From NCBI GenBank assembly GCA_017407375.1, contig JAFQWT010000108.1, positions 1 through 18,901 on the forward strand: DNA of 18,901 nt, given 5' to 3'. The translations under genes were made by a program, and so were the position numbers. The notes beneath the pieces were generated by a model, which saw only the letters and a list, made by a program, of their open reading frames with translations, did not search any database and was not told the origin of the DNA. Source of the DNA: Clostridia bacterium. GTDB lineage: Bacteria; Bacillota; Clostridia; Oscillospirales; CAG-272. Position 1 is the stretch's first letter. Each line of letters opens with the position of its first letter. Shown in pieces: positions 6,798-13,964 of the stretch.

Positions 6798-8398
6798 TAT
6801 TGTTGCTTTCTGTCGCCCCTGCGGCAAAAAAACAACGAGGCAGGAAAAAAGTCCAGGTGGCGGTCGAGGGCATACGTGGCCAGCGATCTCCGCGTAATAG
6901 AGAATTGCAAGCGCAAGTGGGAAATGTCGTCTTTCGTAATACGACCACGCCGATTCAGTACGGCGTCCATCGCTTCGGCTACCTCGGGAGGCAAGCGTTC
7001 CTCGCGTAGCTCGTAGATCGAGGTCGCGTTCTCGTCGGTAATGAGGTAGCCGTAGCCCCGCAGCCGACAAAAGACGTGCAGTGCATTAAAGCGCTCTCGG
7101 TTGTGATAGGCCGCCATCTCCAACGGTGTTGCCAAAAGCACGAGAATGCATTCGCCGCGGCTTGTTTCCAAAAGAACATCGGGGTGGTATTCCCCCCATT
7201 CGGTGGAGTGATACACAAGGTCGGGCTGAGGTACAAAGGAAACAAGACCCGAAAATGCAGCCAGTTTTCTCTCAAAGCGCGCTACGATAGGAGAGGCGGT
7301 GGTGGAGCGGGGGGATACCCTCGGTGCGGGTTGACGTGAATCGGAAGGGAAGACTACCTTTTTGTAAAGCGCTTCCCACTCTCCCTTGATGGTGGCCGTC
7401 CTTTCGTATTTTGGGGCGACCCGTTTAATAAGATTGGCCAAGGGGCTTCCAAAAAGGATCGCGCGGTAAAGCGTTTGACGGTGCTTGCCCACTGTGGAAA
7501 AGCCGAGGACGGCGAGGGGGTTTTTCCCCTCGGCTCGTTCCCCCACCAGTCTGTCGCAAAGCTCATCGGTGAGATGCTTCAGCGTGGGATCGGTGACGCT
7601 CATTCGGGCAAAGCAGGCGCCGAAGCGACGCTCTCCTTTGAGGATCAGCTGGCGGATCCGCTCACGCGTAACGCCATAAGCACCGCCAAGAGCTTCCAAG
7701 GTCACGGTATCGTCCTTGACGAACTCGAAAAGGATGCGAGTCTCCCGCGCTCCGTCGGTGATCTCCCAAAGGCAGTGCGCGATCTTCTCCACAATGTTCG
7801 TGATCGCCTCCGCTGTTTCGGTTGGAGGCATGGTGGCAGCCTCGGCCAGCACCAGCTCGGGGGGTACCCCCTCCGCGCCTAAAAGCTCCTCTCTCAAAAG
7901 GAGCCAACGGGAGCGTGGGCGTTGGCTTTTTGGGCGAGACGGGGTTTCTGCACGTATGGCCGTAGGCGCGACACCCGTCGTCGGCTCCCTTGGCTCCGTG
8001 GCGCCCTCCGCGCGCTCTCCCGCACGTTCGAGCGTCATCGCGTGCCACTTTATTTTTTGAGGCAGACGTACGGCATCGGGATCCTTGAGATAAAGGTGGT
8101 AGCTTTGGTAGATCGTCTCCATGGCGGCAAGGATCGCCCCTTCGTTGGAGGGGACAAAGAGGATCCTCGTGCGATTTCCTGAGCTCTTTTTAACAAAAAC
8201 TCTTCTGGCGAAGAAATAGAGACCGTTCTTCCTCTCCGCCACCCAGAACATATAAAAGCCCGCAAATTGGCCAAAACCAAAGCGAGTGTGACCCGAGTGG
8301 TGTGGCAAGCGGTATTTCTCATCATTGACGGCCACGATCCTGCCAAGCAGGGCGCGCGCCTCCTCGGACAACCGCTCTATGAGCAACGGTTCCTCCAT
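6797..8398 (-). CDS. Sigma-region-4-like HTH protein with degenerate nuclease-like domain
   Basis: 533 residues, function not recognised. The N-terminal region (about 20-120) is conserved-looking but unknown. A Pro/Arg/Glu-rich linker (about 125-165) follows. Residues about 228-257 (LGGAYGVTRERIRQLILKGERR) closely resemble the sigma-70 region 4 helix-turn-helix, so DNA or RNA-polymerase binding is likely. Residues about 395-456 resemble a PD-(D/E)xK nuclease core: WGEYHPDVLL with D407, a beta strand, then YHNRERFNALHVFCRLRGYGYLITDE. The expected ExK is replaced by L422-A-T424, so cleavage activity is doubtful. A further helical segment (485-520) may be a second HTH. I chose the ATG at 8398 for its GGGGAGGTGAGG ribosome site. 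It has its own extended -10 promoter, 75 bases downstream of the FtsH-like gene. Confidence 0.82.
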   Translation of the reverse strand: MEEPLLIERLSEEARALLGRIVAVNDEKYRLPHHSGHTRFGFGQFAGFYMFWVAERKNGLYFFARRVFVKKSSGNRTRILFVPSNEGAILAAMETIYQSYHLYLKDPDAVRLPQKIKWHAMTLERAGERAEGATEPREPTTGVAPTAIRAETPSRPKSQRPRSRWLLLREELLGAEGVPPELVLAEAATMPPTETAEAITNIVEKIAHCLWEITDGARETRILFEFVKDDTVTLEALGGAYGVTRERIRQLILKGERRFGACFARMSVTDPTLKHLTDELCDRLVGERAEGKNPLAVLGFSTVGKHRQTLYRAILFGSPLANLIKRVAPKYERTATIKGEWEALYKKVVFPSDSRQPAPRVSPRSTTASPIVARFERKLAAFSGLVSFVPQPDLVYHSTEWGEYHPDVLLETSRGECILVLLATPLEMAAYHNRERFNALHVFCRLRGYGYLITDENATSIYELREERLPPEVAEAMDAVLNRRGRITKDDISHLRLQFSITRRSLATYALDRHLDFFPASLFFCRRGDRKQQ

Positions 8399-8435
8399 AT
8401 CCTCACCTCCCCTATGGTATCTTATGTCCTCTATC

Positions 8436-8464
8436 AGTATACCACATGTCTTTAGGATTTGCAA
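8436..8464 (-). promoter_or_regulatory. Extended -10 promoter of the HTH/nuclease-like gene
   Basis: On the minus strand: -35 TTGCAA (8459-8464), 17-bp spacer, TGG plus -10 TATACT (8436-8441). It lies in the short gap after the FtsH-like gene, so the HTH gene can be expressed independently; no terminator is seen between the two, so readthrough is also possible. Confidence 0.78.
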
Positions 8465-8472
8465 TACGCGCA

Positions 8473-9840
8473 TCAGACGGCGATCCCACCGCCCTCGGCG
8501 ATCAGCGCCTCGCACTCCTCCTTTTCCATGCTCTTTTTTCGGATCAGCGCGTTGGCCAGGTGTTCGATCAGTCCCTTATTCTTCTCCACGGAACTCTTGG
8601 CTTTTTCGTAACACTCCTCCACGGTTTTCTGATAGATCGCGTGCAGCTCATTGATGAGCGCATCGGGGATCTTGTACTCGGGGAAGCGGCACGTAGAGGA
8701 GAGGAGGTGCAGCCCCAAAAAGCCGTGGTTTGCCATGGTATTGAGCAATTTGTCGATCGCGCGCAGTCCCGGCTCCAGGTTGTCGTAAAGCTTACCGAAG
8801 AGCAGCTCCTCCGCGGCCATTCCACCCAAGAGCGCCATAATGGCGGCCAGGTAATCGTTCTTGGAAAAGAGGTCGTCGGAGACCTCCTTCGTGCCGTCTC
8901 GGTACTGTTCTCTTTCCTCGTATTCCTCATCGTAGTCGTCACCGTCATCGGCGCCCGAGATCACACGGTCAAGAAAGCTGTTGCAGACCCTGCCGTCCTC
9001 GGTGGTAAGTAGATAATTGCTGTTGCTGTAGGAGCGTGCCAGGAGGAAGGCGGCGACGTTTCTCACGGCGTCGATCGTATAGGAGGCGACCGAGCGCTCG
9101 GTGGGGAGATCCTCCTCCTTGATCTCGCGCAGCTTTTGACGGATCAGCTCCTCACTAACAACGTTTGTGCTGTCAGAGCGGAGCAGGCACTCGTTGACCA
9201 GCGTTTTCAAGGCGGCGCAGGAAAAGCCCGAGCTTAGCTTGGCAATGCTCTCGCAGGAGAGAGCAAACCTCGCGGGAGAGGCGTTGACGTAAAGCTCTAA
9301 GATCTTGCGGCGCGAGTAAAGGTCGGGCAAGCCAAGACCGATCTTCTTGTCAAAGCGCCCCGGGCGCACAAGACTTTCAGGCAGATCCTCGTAATCGTTG
9401 CAGGTAGCCACAAATACCACGTTGTTGCTGGCACCCATACCGTCAATGAGTGTGAGGAGCTGGGTGAGAATGCTTTTCGATCTGTCACTGTAGTATTCCT
9501 CGCTTCGGTTGGGGAGGAGTTTATCCAGCTCGTCAAAAAAGATCATAACGGGCACGTGCCCGCGCGCCCCCTTAAAGAAGGCCTTGCGGATCTTGGCGCA
9601 GATCGTGGTGCCGGACTCGGTGTCCGAAAGATCGATCGTTATCTTTTTCAGACAGCTCTCCGTGGCCAATACCTCGGCAAAGAGTGTTTTCCCGGTCCCC
9701 GGCTCTCCGTAAAAGATGATCCCCTTAGGAAGCGTGGCCCCCTTCAGCTCATACTTTTTGCGGTTGTTAAATATCTCCGCAAGTCCTCTCAGCTCGTTTT
9801 TTTCCTTTTCATATCCGGCAATTCTTTCAAATGCACTCAT
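8473..9840 (-). CDS. FtsH-like AAA+ ATPase lacking membrane anchor and protease motif
   Basis: 455 residues. The AAA+ module is complete: Walker A GEPGTGKT (45-52), Walker B IFFDELD (D103, E104), sensor-1 N148, arginine fingers R159 and R162 in RPGRFD, and the FtsH-style GFSCAAL (205-211). The C-terminal part follows the M41 peptidase pattern (IMALLGGMAAEELLFGKLYDN near 334-354, helical tail 395-447). However, the HEXXH position reads like DAVRNVAAF (258-265), and the third zinc-ligand Asp region is changed too. There is also no N-terminal transmembrane pair. It is therefore likely a soluble unfoldase or remodeller, not a protease. An acidic insert (297-313) is unusual. The ATG has AAAGGAG upstream. 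It is divergent from the WYL-like gene and upstream of the HTH/nuclease-like gene. Confidence 0.9.
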   Translation of the reverse strand: MSAFERIAGYEKEKNELRGLAEIFNNRKKYELKGATLPKGIIFYGEPGTGKTLFAEVLATESCLKKITIDLSDTESGTTICAKIRKAFFKGARGHVPVMIFFDELDKLLPNRSEEYYSDRSKSILTQLLTLIDGMGASNNVVFVATCNDYEDLPESLVRPGRFDKKIGLGLPDLYSRRKILELYVNASPARFALSCESIAKLSSGFSCAALKTLVNECLLRSDSTNVVSEELIRQKLREIKEEDLPTERSVASYTIDAVRNVAAFLLARSYSNSNYLLTTEDGRVCNSFLDRVISGADDGDDYDEEYEEREQYRDGTKEVSDDLFSKNDYLAAIMALLGGMAAEELLFGKLYDNLEPGLRAIDKLLNTMANHGFLGLHLLSSTCRFPEYKIPDALINELHAIYQKTVEECYEKAKSSVEKNKGLIEHLANALIRKKSMEKEECEALIAEGGGIAV

Positions 9841-9872
9841 GGGTGTTTCTCCTTTCGTTGTTGCTTGCCTCC

Positions 9873-9902
9873 ATTATACCGCGGAGCATAGGGGGACTTC
9901 AA
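9873..9902 (-). promoter_or_regulatory. Promoter of the FtsH-like gene
   Basis: On the minus strand: -10 TATAAT (9873-9878) and -35 TTGAAG (9897-9902) with an 18-bp spacer. The -10 is strong and the -35 moderate. The AT-rich tract just upstream (9903-9965) may help. Confidence 0.72.
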
Positions 9903-9923
9903 TTGGCAGATTTTTTATTTTGT

Positions 9924-9986
9924 TGACCACCAAAAAGCATTAAAATAATTAGTAATTTTTGTGGAAAGCACTTGATTTATGACCAC
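9924..9986. promoter_or_regulatory. Candidate operator: two TGACCAC boxes in the divergent intergenic region
   Basis: The heptamer TGACCAC occurs at 9924-9930 and 9980-9986, 56 bases apart in the same orientation, separated by very AT-rich DNA (9940-9960). The second copy lies inside the -35/-10 spacer of the WYL-like gene promoter. This would suit binding by that regulator at its own promoter, but a 7-mer repeat may be chance. Confidence 0.35.
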
Positions 9987-10000
9987 TTTTAGTGTACTAT
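9972..10000 (+). promoter_or_regulatory. Promoter of the WYL-like gene
   Basis: -35 TTGATT (9972-9977), 17-bp spacer, -10 TACTAT (9995-10000), 22 bases before the ATG at 10023. Confidence 0.75.
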
Positions 10001-10022
10001 GTAGAAAAAGGAGGTGGGCGTA

Positions 10023-11018
10023 ATGCAAGAGAAGATCAAGGTCAGTATCCCCGAGAGCGTGAGCGCGCTTCTCTATAAAGATGCGGAGGAGTTCCATATC
10101 CTGAAGCCTGATGGGGGAGCCAATCTTAACGCCCTTGTCAATCGGATCATCGTCAATTTCCATAAGGAATTCACAGCAGACGAGGAAGCGCTTGAAAAGC
10201 GGATCGCAGAGTGCCTTGTGGGGGTCTGCGTGCCGCACAAAGAGGAGCTTCTTTGTCGGCTCCGCGCCGCCGTCGCCGATAAGGGGCGGCTCCCCTCCGC
10301 CAAGGAGAAGAGCGTTGCTTTGTCCTTTAAGCCCACAAAGCACTCCGAGGGGGCGGTCTTCCACATTGAAAGTGCGCTCCTGAAGCACGAGAGCATATCC
10401 TCTTTTTATCGGCGTTTGCTTACGGCCTATGCCGGCAGGAGCAAGACCGAGAGGGAACGGATCGTCTGCCGAGAGGTGCTGGAGCTTTTGGAAAGCGCCC
10501 GTACGCTTGGCGCCGCGGTGTCTCTTTCACTCGAAAACGGCTTTCTTTATACCGGGGCCTCGGTGTATGCCGTGGCTGCCGCCAAGGATGAGCTTTTTAA
10601 TTACGCTCTTTTTTACAGCGGCGGAAAAAACCGTACCGTGCGATTGGCCAAGATCAAAAACGTTTCGCTTCTTCCCGAAAAAAGCGAGATCCCTGAGGAA
10701 AGCGCCGCCCTCTTTGCCCGTCAGGTCGCTGCCGCCGCCCAGTACCCGATGTATCCGAGCGATGACCAGCCCATCAAGGTAAAGCTGACCGAAAAGGGGA
10801 AGGAGCTTTTTGGTAGGATCTATCTTTACCGTCCGACCCCCACGGCCATTGAGGGGGACGTCTACACCTTTGAATGCTCGGCCAACCAGCTGCTTTACTA
10901 TTTTGAGCGTTTTGGCGCGGAGGCGCTGATCCTATCCCCCCAAAAGCTTGGTATTTTTATGCGGAATTACTACTACTTTGCGCTCAAGAAATACAGAAGC
11001 CTCTACGGTAAGGAATGA
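10023..11018 (+). CDS. WYL-domain-like regulatory protein
   Basis: 331 residues. The N-terminal region (5-48, KVSIPESVSALLY...LNALVNRIIVNF) could form a ribbon-helix-helix or similar DNA-binding fold. A helical middle (50-165) follows. Residues about 175-220 (GASVYAVAAAKDELFNYALFYSG, then RTVRLAKIKNVSLL) match the layout of a WYL ligand-sensing domain, although the Trp-Tyr-Leu triplet is not preserved. A second alpha/beta segment (250-310) ends in SPQKLGIFMRNYYYFALKKY, like the WYL C-terminal extension. WYL proteins are transcription regulators, some of them controlling phage-defence loci. The ATG at 10023 has AAGGAGG 9 bases upstream. It is divergent from the FtsH-like gene and could regulate both. 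The call is moderate; a direct homolog is not recalled. Confidence 0.72.
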   Translation: MQEKIKVSIPESVSALLYKDAEEFHILKPDGGANLNALVNRIIVNFHKEFTADEEALEKRIAECLVGVCVPHKEELLCRLRAAVADKGRLPSAKEKSVALSFKPTKHSEGAVFHIESALLKHESISSFYRRLLTAYAGRSKTERERIVCREVLELLESARTLGAAVSLSLENGFLYTGASVYAVAAAKDELFNYALFYSGGKNRTVRLAKIKNVSLLPEKSEIPEESAALFARQVAAAAQYPMYPSDDQPIKVKLTEKGKELFGRIYLYRPTPTAIEGDVYTFECSANQLLYYFERFGAEALILSPQKLGIFMRNYYYFALKKYRSLYGKE

Positions 11019-11047
11019 GCTGCACAAAATTTTTTTCGTTTTCCCTC

Positions 11048-11076
11048 TTTACAAATAAAATAAGATGTGCTATAAT
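11048..11076 (+). promoter_or_regulatory. Promoter of rpsO
   Basis: -35 TTTACA (11048-11053), 17-bp spacer, -10 TATAAT (11071-11076). Transcription should start near 11083, leaving a leader of about 95 bases before the rpsO ATG. Confidence 0.85.
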
Positions 11077-11082
11077 GTCCTA

Positions 11083-11178
11083 CGGACCTTTGCCTCGGGT
11101 TGCGGAGAACGTGCGCTTGCCGCTGCTTCACCCGCCGCTTTCTGGGGTTTTGGTTAATAATAAGAAAGGTGAAGAACA
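11083..11178 (+). promoter_or_regulatory. rpsO leader, candidate S15 autoregulatory RNA
   Basis: The untranslated leader can form a two-part stem: CGGGT (11096-11100) with ACCCG (11130-11134), and GCGG (11102-11105) with CCGC (11120-11123), with an asymmetric internal loop. Many bacteria have rpsO leaders bound by S15 as feedback control. The structure is compatible, but I cannot match it to a specific S15-leader family. The ribosome site AAAGGTGA lies 3' of the structure. Confidence 0.4.
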
Positions 11179-11442
11179 ATGGATAAGCAGAAGAAGCAAG
11201 AGATCATTGAGGCCTACCGTCTGACCGAGACTGACACGGGCTCGCCCGAGGTTCAGATCGCGATCCTGACCTACCGCATCAACCATCTCACCGAGCATCT
11301 GAAGATCAACAAGAAGGACTTCCATTCGCAGAGAGGCCTTCTCACCATGGTTGGTCACAGAAAGAACCTGCTCGCTTACCTGGCGCGCAAGGATATCGAG
11401 AGATACCGCGCCATCGTTAAGAAGCTGGGTCTTCGTAAGTAA
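11179..11442 (+). CDS. rpsO: Small ribosomal subunit protein uS15
   Basis: 87 residues, close to the usual 88-89. S15 binds 16S rRNA near the junction of helices 20-22 and helps nucleate the 30S platform. Conserved blocks include DTGSPEVQIAILTYRI (18-33), LTEHLKINKKDFHSQRGLL and the C-terminal IERYRAIVKKLGLRK. The start ATG has AAAGGTGA 8 bases upstream. It is followed by a strong terminator and then pnp, the common rpsO-pnp order. Confidence 0.98.
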   Translation: MDKQKKQEIIEAYRLTETDTGSPEVQIAILTYRINHLTEHLKINKKDFHSQRGLLTMVGHRKNLLAYLARKDIERYRAIVKKLGLRK

Positions 11443-11449
11443 GATCGGG

Positions 11450-11483
11450 AAGGGGCCGAGCCAAGCGCATCGGCCCCTTTTTT
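11450..11483 (+). terminator. Terminator after rpsO
   Basis: A 10-bp GC-rich stem (11450-11459 with 11470-11479), 10-base loop and a T-run to 11483, 8 bases after the rpsO stop. Partial readthrough would feed pnp, as no strong pnp promoter is seen downstream of it. Confidence 0.9.
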
Positions 11484-11615
11484 CGGTCCCCCCTCGCATC
11501 GACCGTCGGATGAGGTAGCAGTTTCATAGTCGCCCGAGCCGCTCGGGCGGGTATGTGAATGCTATGTCCTCCGAGGTTTGATATAAACAAAAAAACAAAC
11601 AAAGGAGAAACCAAA
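11484..11615 (+). promoter_or_regulatory. Structured pnp leader region
   Basis: This 132-base gap holds two hairpins without T-runs: an imperfect one (CCT 11492-11494 with AGG 11513-11515; CATC 11497-11500 with GATG 11509-11512) and a perfect 8-bp stem CGCCCGAG (11531-11538) with CTCGGGCG (11542-11549). In enterobacteria the pnp leader folds into a stem that RNase III and PNPase use for autoregulation; a similar role here is inference. No consensus promoter is evident. The ribosome site is AAAGGAG at 11601-11607. Confidence 0.45.
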
Positions 11616-13703
11616 ATGTTCGAGAACTACAAGGTCTACGATTATGAGTACGCCGGAAGGCCCCTCCGCGTTGAGGTCGGCAAGCTGGCCGGTCTTGCCA
11701 ACGGCTCGGCCCTCGTCCGCTACGGTGACACCGCGATCCTCTGCTGCGCCACCGCCTCCGCCGCTCCCCGTGACGGCATTGATTTTCTGCCCCTTTCGGT
11801 CGATTACGACGAAAAGATGTATTCGGTGGGTAAGATCCCCGGCGGCTTCCTCCGCCGTGAGGGCCGCCCCTCCGAGAAGGCGATCCTGACCAGCCGCGTC
11901 ATTGACCGCCCCGTCCGTCCCCTCTTCCCGAAGGACCTGCGTAACGACGTGGCCCTGACCCTCACGGTGATGTCGGTCGATCCCGACTGCTCGCCCGAGA
12001 TCACGGCGATGATCGGCGCCTCGATCGCCCTCTCCATTTCCGACATTCCGTGGAACGGCCCGATCGGCGGTGCCTTCATGGGTCTTGTGAACGGGGAGAT
12101 CGTGGTCAACCCCACCGCCGCCCAGCGTAAGGTCAGCGACCTTGAGCTGACCGTGGCCGCCAGCGAGAAGAAGGTCGTTATGATCGAGGCGGGCGCCCGC
12201 GAGGTCGACGATGAGACCATGTACGCCGCCATCATGAAGGCGCACGAGGTCATCAAGGACCTGCTTGTGTTCATCAATAAGATCGTGGCCGAGGTCGGCA
12301 AGCCGAAGTTTGCTTACCCGTCCTGCGAGCTCGATCACGAGATGTTCGACGAGATCTTTGCTTACTGCGAGGCCGACGTGATGGTCGCCCTCGATACCGA
12401 CGATAAGACGGTGCGCGATGCCCGTATGCAGCCCATCACCGAGGACGTGGTCGCGAAGTTCTCCGAGAAGTACGAGGATCTTCCCGCCATCATCGGTGAG
12501 GTGATGTACAAGATCCAGAAGAAGATCGTCCGCCGCTGGCTCCTCGAGGACAAGAAGCGCGTGGACGGCCGCCGTATGGACGAGATCCGTCCCCTCGCCG
12601 CCGAGACGGGGATCCTGCCCCGCACCCACGGCACGGGCCTCTTTACCCGCGGTCAGACGCAGGTGCTCACCATTGCCACCCTTGGCCCTGTGAGCGATGC
12701 CCAGATGCTGGAGGGGCTTGACGACGATACCGAGAAGCGCTATATGCATCACTACAACATGCCCGGCTATTCGACGGGTGAGGCCAAGGCCCTCCGCAGC
12801 CCCGGCCGCCGCGAGATCGGCCACGGCGCCCTTGCCGAGCGCTCGCTCATTCCCGTTCTTCCCTCGGTGGAGGAGTTCCCCTACGCCATCCGCCTTGTCA
12901 GTGAGGTCGTCAGCTCGAACGGCTCCACCTCGCAGGCCTCGGTCTGCGGCTCGACGCTTGCCCTGATGGACGCCGGCGTTCCGATCAAGGCGCCCGTGGC
13001 CGGTATCTCCTGCGGTCTTATCACCGCCGAGGACGGCAGCTGGGATACGATGATCGATATCCAGGGTCTTGAGGACTTCTACGGCGATATGGACTTCAAG
13101 GTCGCGGGTACCCACAAGGGCATCACCTCGATCCAGATGGACCTGAAGATCGACGGTCTGACCCCCGAGATCATTCACCGCGCCCTCACCACCACCCACG
13201 CCGCGCGCGACTATATCCTTGACGAGGTCATTCTGAAGGCGATCCCCGCGCCCCGCGCCGAGATCAGCCCCTACGCTCCCAAGATGATGAGCATGTCGAT
13301 CGACCCCGATAAGATCGGTAAGGTCATCGGCCCCGGCGGCAAGACGATCCAGAAGATCGTGGCCGACACCGGCGCCCAGGTCGACATCAACGATGACGGC
13401 ACCGTGTTCATCTCGGCCGTCAATACCGAGGCCGCCGAGAAGGCCAAGGCCATCATCGAGGCCATCACCTTTGAGCCCGTGGCTGGCACGACCTACGTCG
13501 GCGTTGTCACCCGCATCATCCCGATCGGTGCCTTCGTTGAGTTTGCCCCCGGCAAGGAGGGCCTTGTCCACATCTCGAAGCTGGCCCAGACCCGCACCGA
13601 GAAGGTGGAGGACGTCGTGGCGATCGGTGACCAGGTCCGCGTGAAGTTCCTGGGCACGGATGAGAAGGGGCGCCTGAACCTGTCGATGAAGGACGCCGAG
13701 TAA
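11616..13703 (+). CDS. pnp: Polyribonucleotide nucleotidyltransferase (PNPase)
   Basis: 695 residues, normal length. PNPase degrades RNA 3' to 5' by phosphorolysis and can add tails; it forms a trimer. Domains in order: RNase PH 1 (about 10-215, with the GGFLRREGRPSEKA RNA-binding loop), an alpha-helical linker, RNase PH 2 (about 310-540, with the active-site GDMDFKVAG), KH domain (about 548-610, VIGPGGKTIQKI), and S1 domain (about 618-692, GAFVEFAPGKEGLVHIS). The ATG at 11616 follows AAAGGAG by 8 bases; the frame runs upstream to 11559, but without a ribosome site. It sits directly downstream of rpsO and ends before an intergenic inverted repeat and a shared terminator. Confidence 0.98.
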   Translation: MFENYKVYDYEYAGRPLRVEVGKLAGLANGSALVRYGDTAILCCATASAAPRDGIDFLPLSVDYDEKMYSVGKIPGGFLRREGRPSEKAILTSRVIDRPVRPLFPKDLRNDVALTLTVMSVDPDCSPEITAMIGASIALSISDIPWNGPIGGAFMGLVNGEIVVNPTAAQRKVSDLELTVAASEKKVVMIEAGAREVDDETMYAAIMKAHEVIKDLLVFINKIVAEVGKPKFAYPSCELDHEMFDEIFAYCEADVMVALDTDDKTVRDARMQPITEDVVAKFSEKYEDLPAIIGEVMYKIQKKIVRRWLLEDKKRVDGRRMDEIRPLAAETGILPRTHGTGLFTRGQTQVLTIATLGPVSDAQMLEGLDDDTEKRYMHHYNMPGYSTGEAKALRSPGRREIGHGALAERSLIPVLPSVEEFPYAIRLVSEVVSSNGSTSQASVCGSTLALMDAGVPIKAPVAGISCGLITAEDGSWDTMIDIQGLEDFYGDMDFKVAGTHKGITSIQMDLKIDGLTPEIIHRALTTTHAARDYILDEVILKAIPAPRAEISPYAPKMMSMSIDPDKIGKVIGPGGKTIQKIVADTGAQVDINDDGTVFISAVNTEAAEKAKAIIEAITFEPVAGTTYVGVVTRIIPIGAFVEFAPGKEGLVHISKLAQTRTEKVEDVVAIGDQVRVKFLGTDEKGRLNLSMKDAE

Positions 13704-13706
13704 ATT

Positions 13707-13811
13707 CTCGCGGGATAATTTCGGCATAAATCGCCGCTCGCTCCTCTTGACGTACGTAAGTACGCCTGCGAGTCGCGATCGGCAATTTCTGCTCGAAATT
13801 CCCTCCGCGAG
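13707..13811. repeat. Long imperfect inverted repeat (intergenic element)
   Basis: About 105 bases fold back on themselves: CTCGCGG (13707-13713) with CCGCGAG (13805-13811), AATTTCG (13717-13723) with CGAAATT (13794-13800), GCA with TGC, AAAT with ATTT, GCCG (13733-13736) with CGGC (13780-13783), CTCGC (13737-13741) with GCGAG (13768-13772), and at the tip CGTAC (13751-13755) with GTACG (13760-13764). It starts 3 bases after the pnp stop and has no coding signal. It looks like a REP/MITE-type element or a large mRNA 3' hairpin. Confidence 0.72.
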
Positions 13812-13851
13812 GGTGCTTCCACGCTCCTCTTGACGTATGTTCCGTACGCCT
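13739..13851. repeat. Direct repeat: two copies of a 16-mer plus GTACGCCT
   Basis: CGCTCCTCTTGACGTA occurs exactly at 13739-13754 and 13822-13837. Each is followed after a short variable spacer by GTACGCCT (13760-13767 and 13844-13851), so each copy holds a small GTAC-type hairpin. The first copy is the tip of the inverted repeat at 13707-13811. The two copies suggest a partly duplicated repeat family. Confidence 0.75.
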
Positions 13852-13921
13852 TCGCCCGCGGGCTCCGTTGCGCCTCGTCCGGCACAATTTTCCCACGGCG
13901 AGAACACACTCTCTCCGCATA

Positions 13922-13956
13922 AAAAAGAAAACGCCACGGTGTGGCGTTTTCTTTTT
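13922..13956. terminator. Bidirectional terminator between pnp and the ATPase operon
   Basis: A perfect 16-bp stem (13922-13937 with 13941-13956) with loop GGT. T-rich arms are present on both strands. It lies between pnp (plus) and the HMA-domain gene (minus, stop at 13965) and serves both. Confidence 0.92.
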
Positions 13957-13964
13957 CTTCGATA

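Noticed and set aside
9923..9951. TTGACC as the -35 of an extra promoter
   Set aside because: At 17 bp spacing the -10 would be TAATTA, a poor match; a better promoter lies at 9972-10000.
11562..13937. 791-codon open frame on the minus strand opposite pnp
   Set aside because: It is an antisense shadow of the GC-rich pnp gene; low-complexity His/Asp/Gly-rich translation, no ribosome site, and pnp itself is unmistakable.
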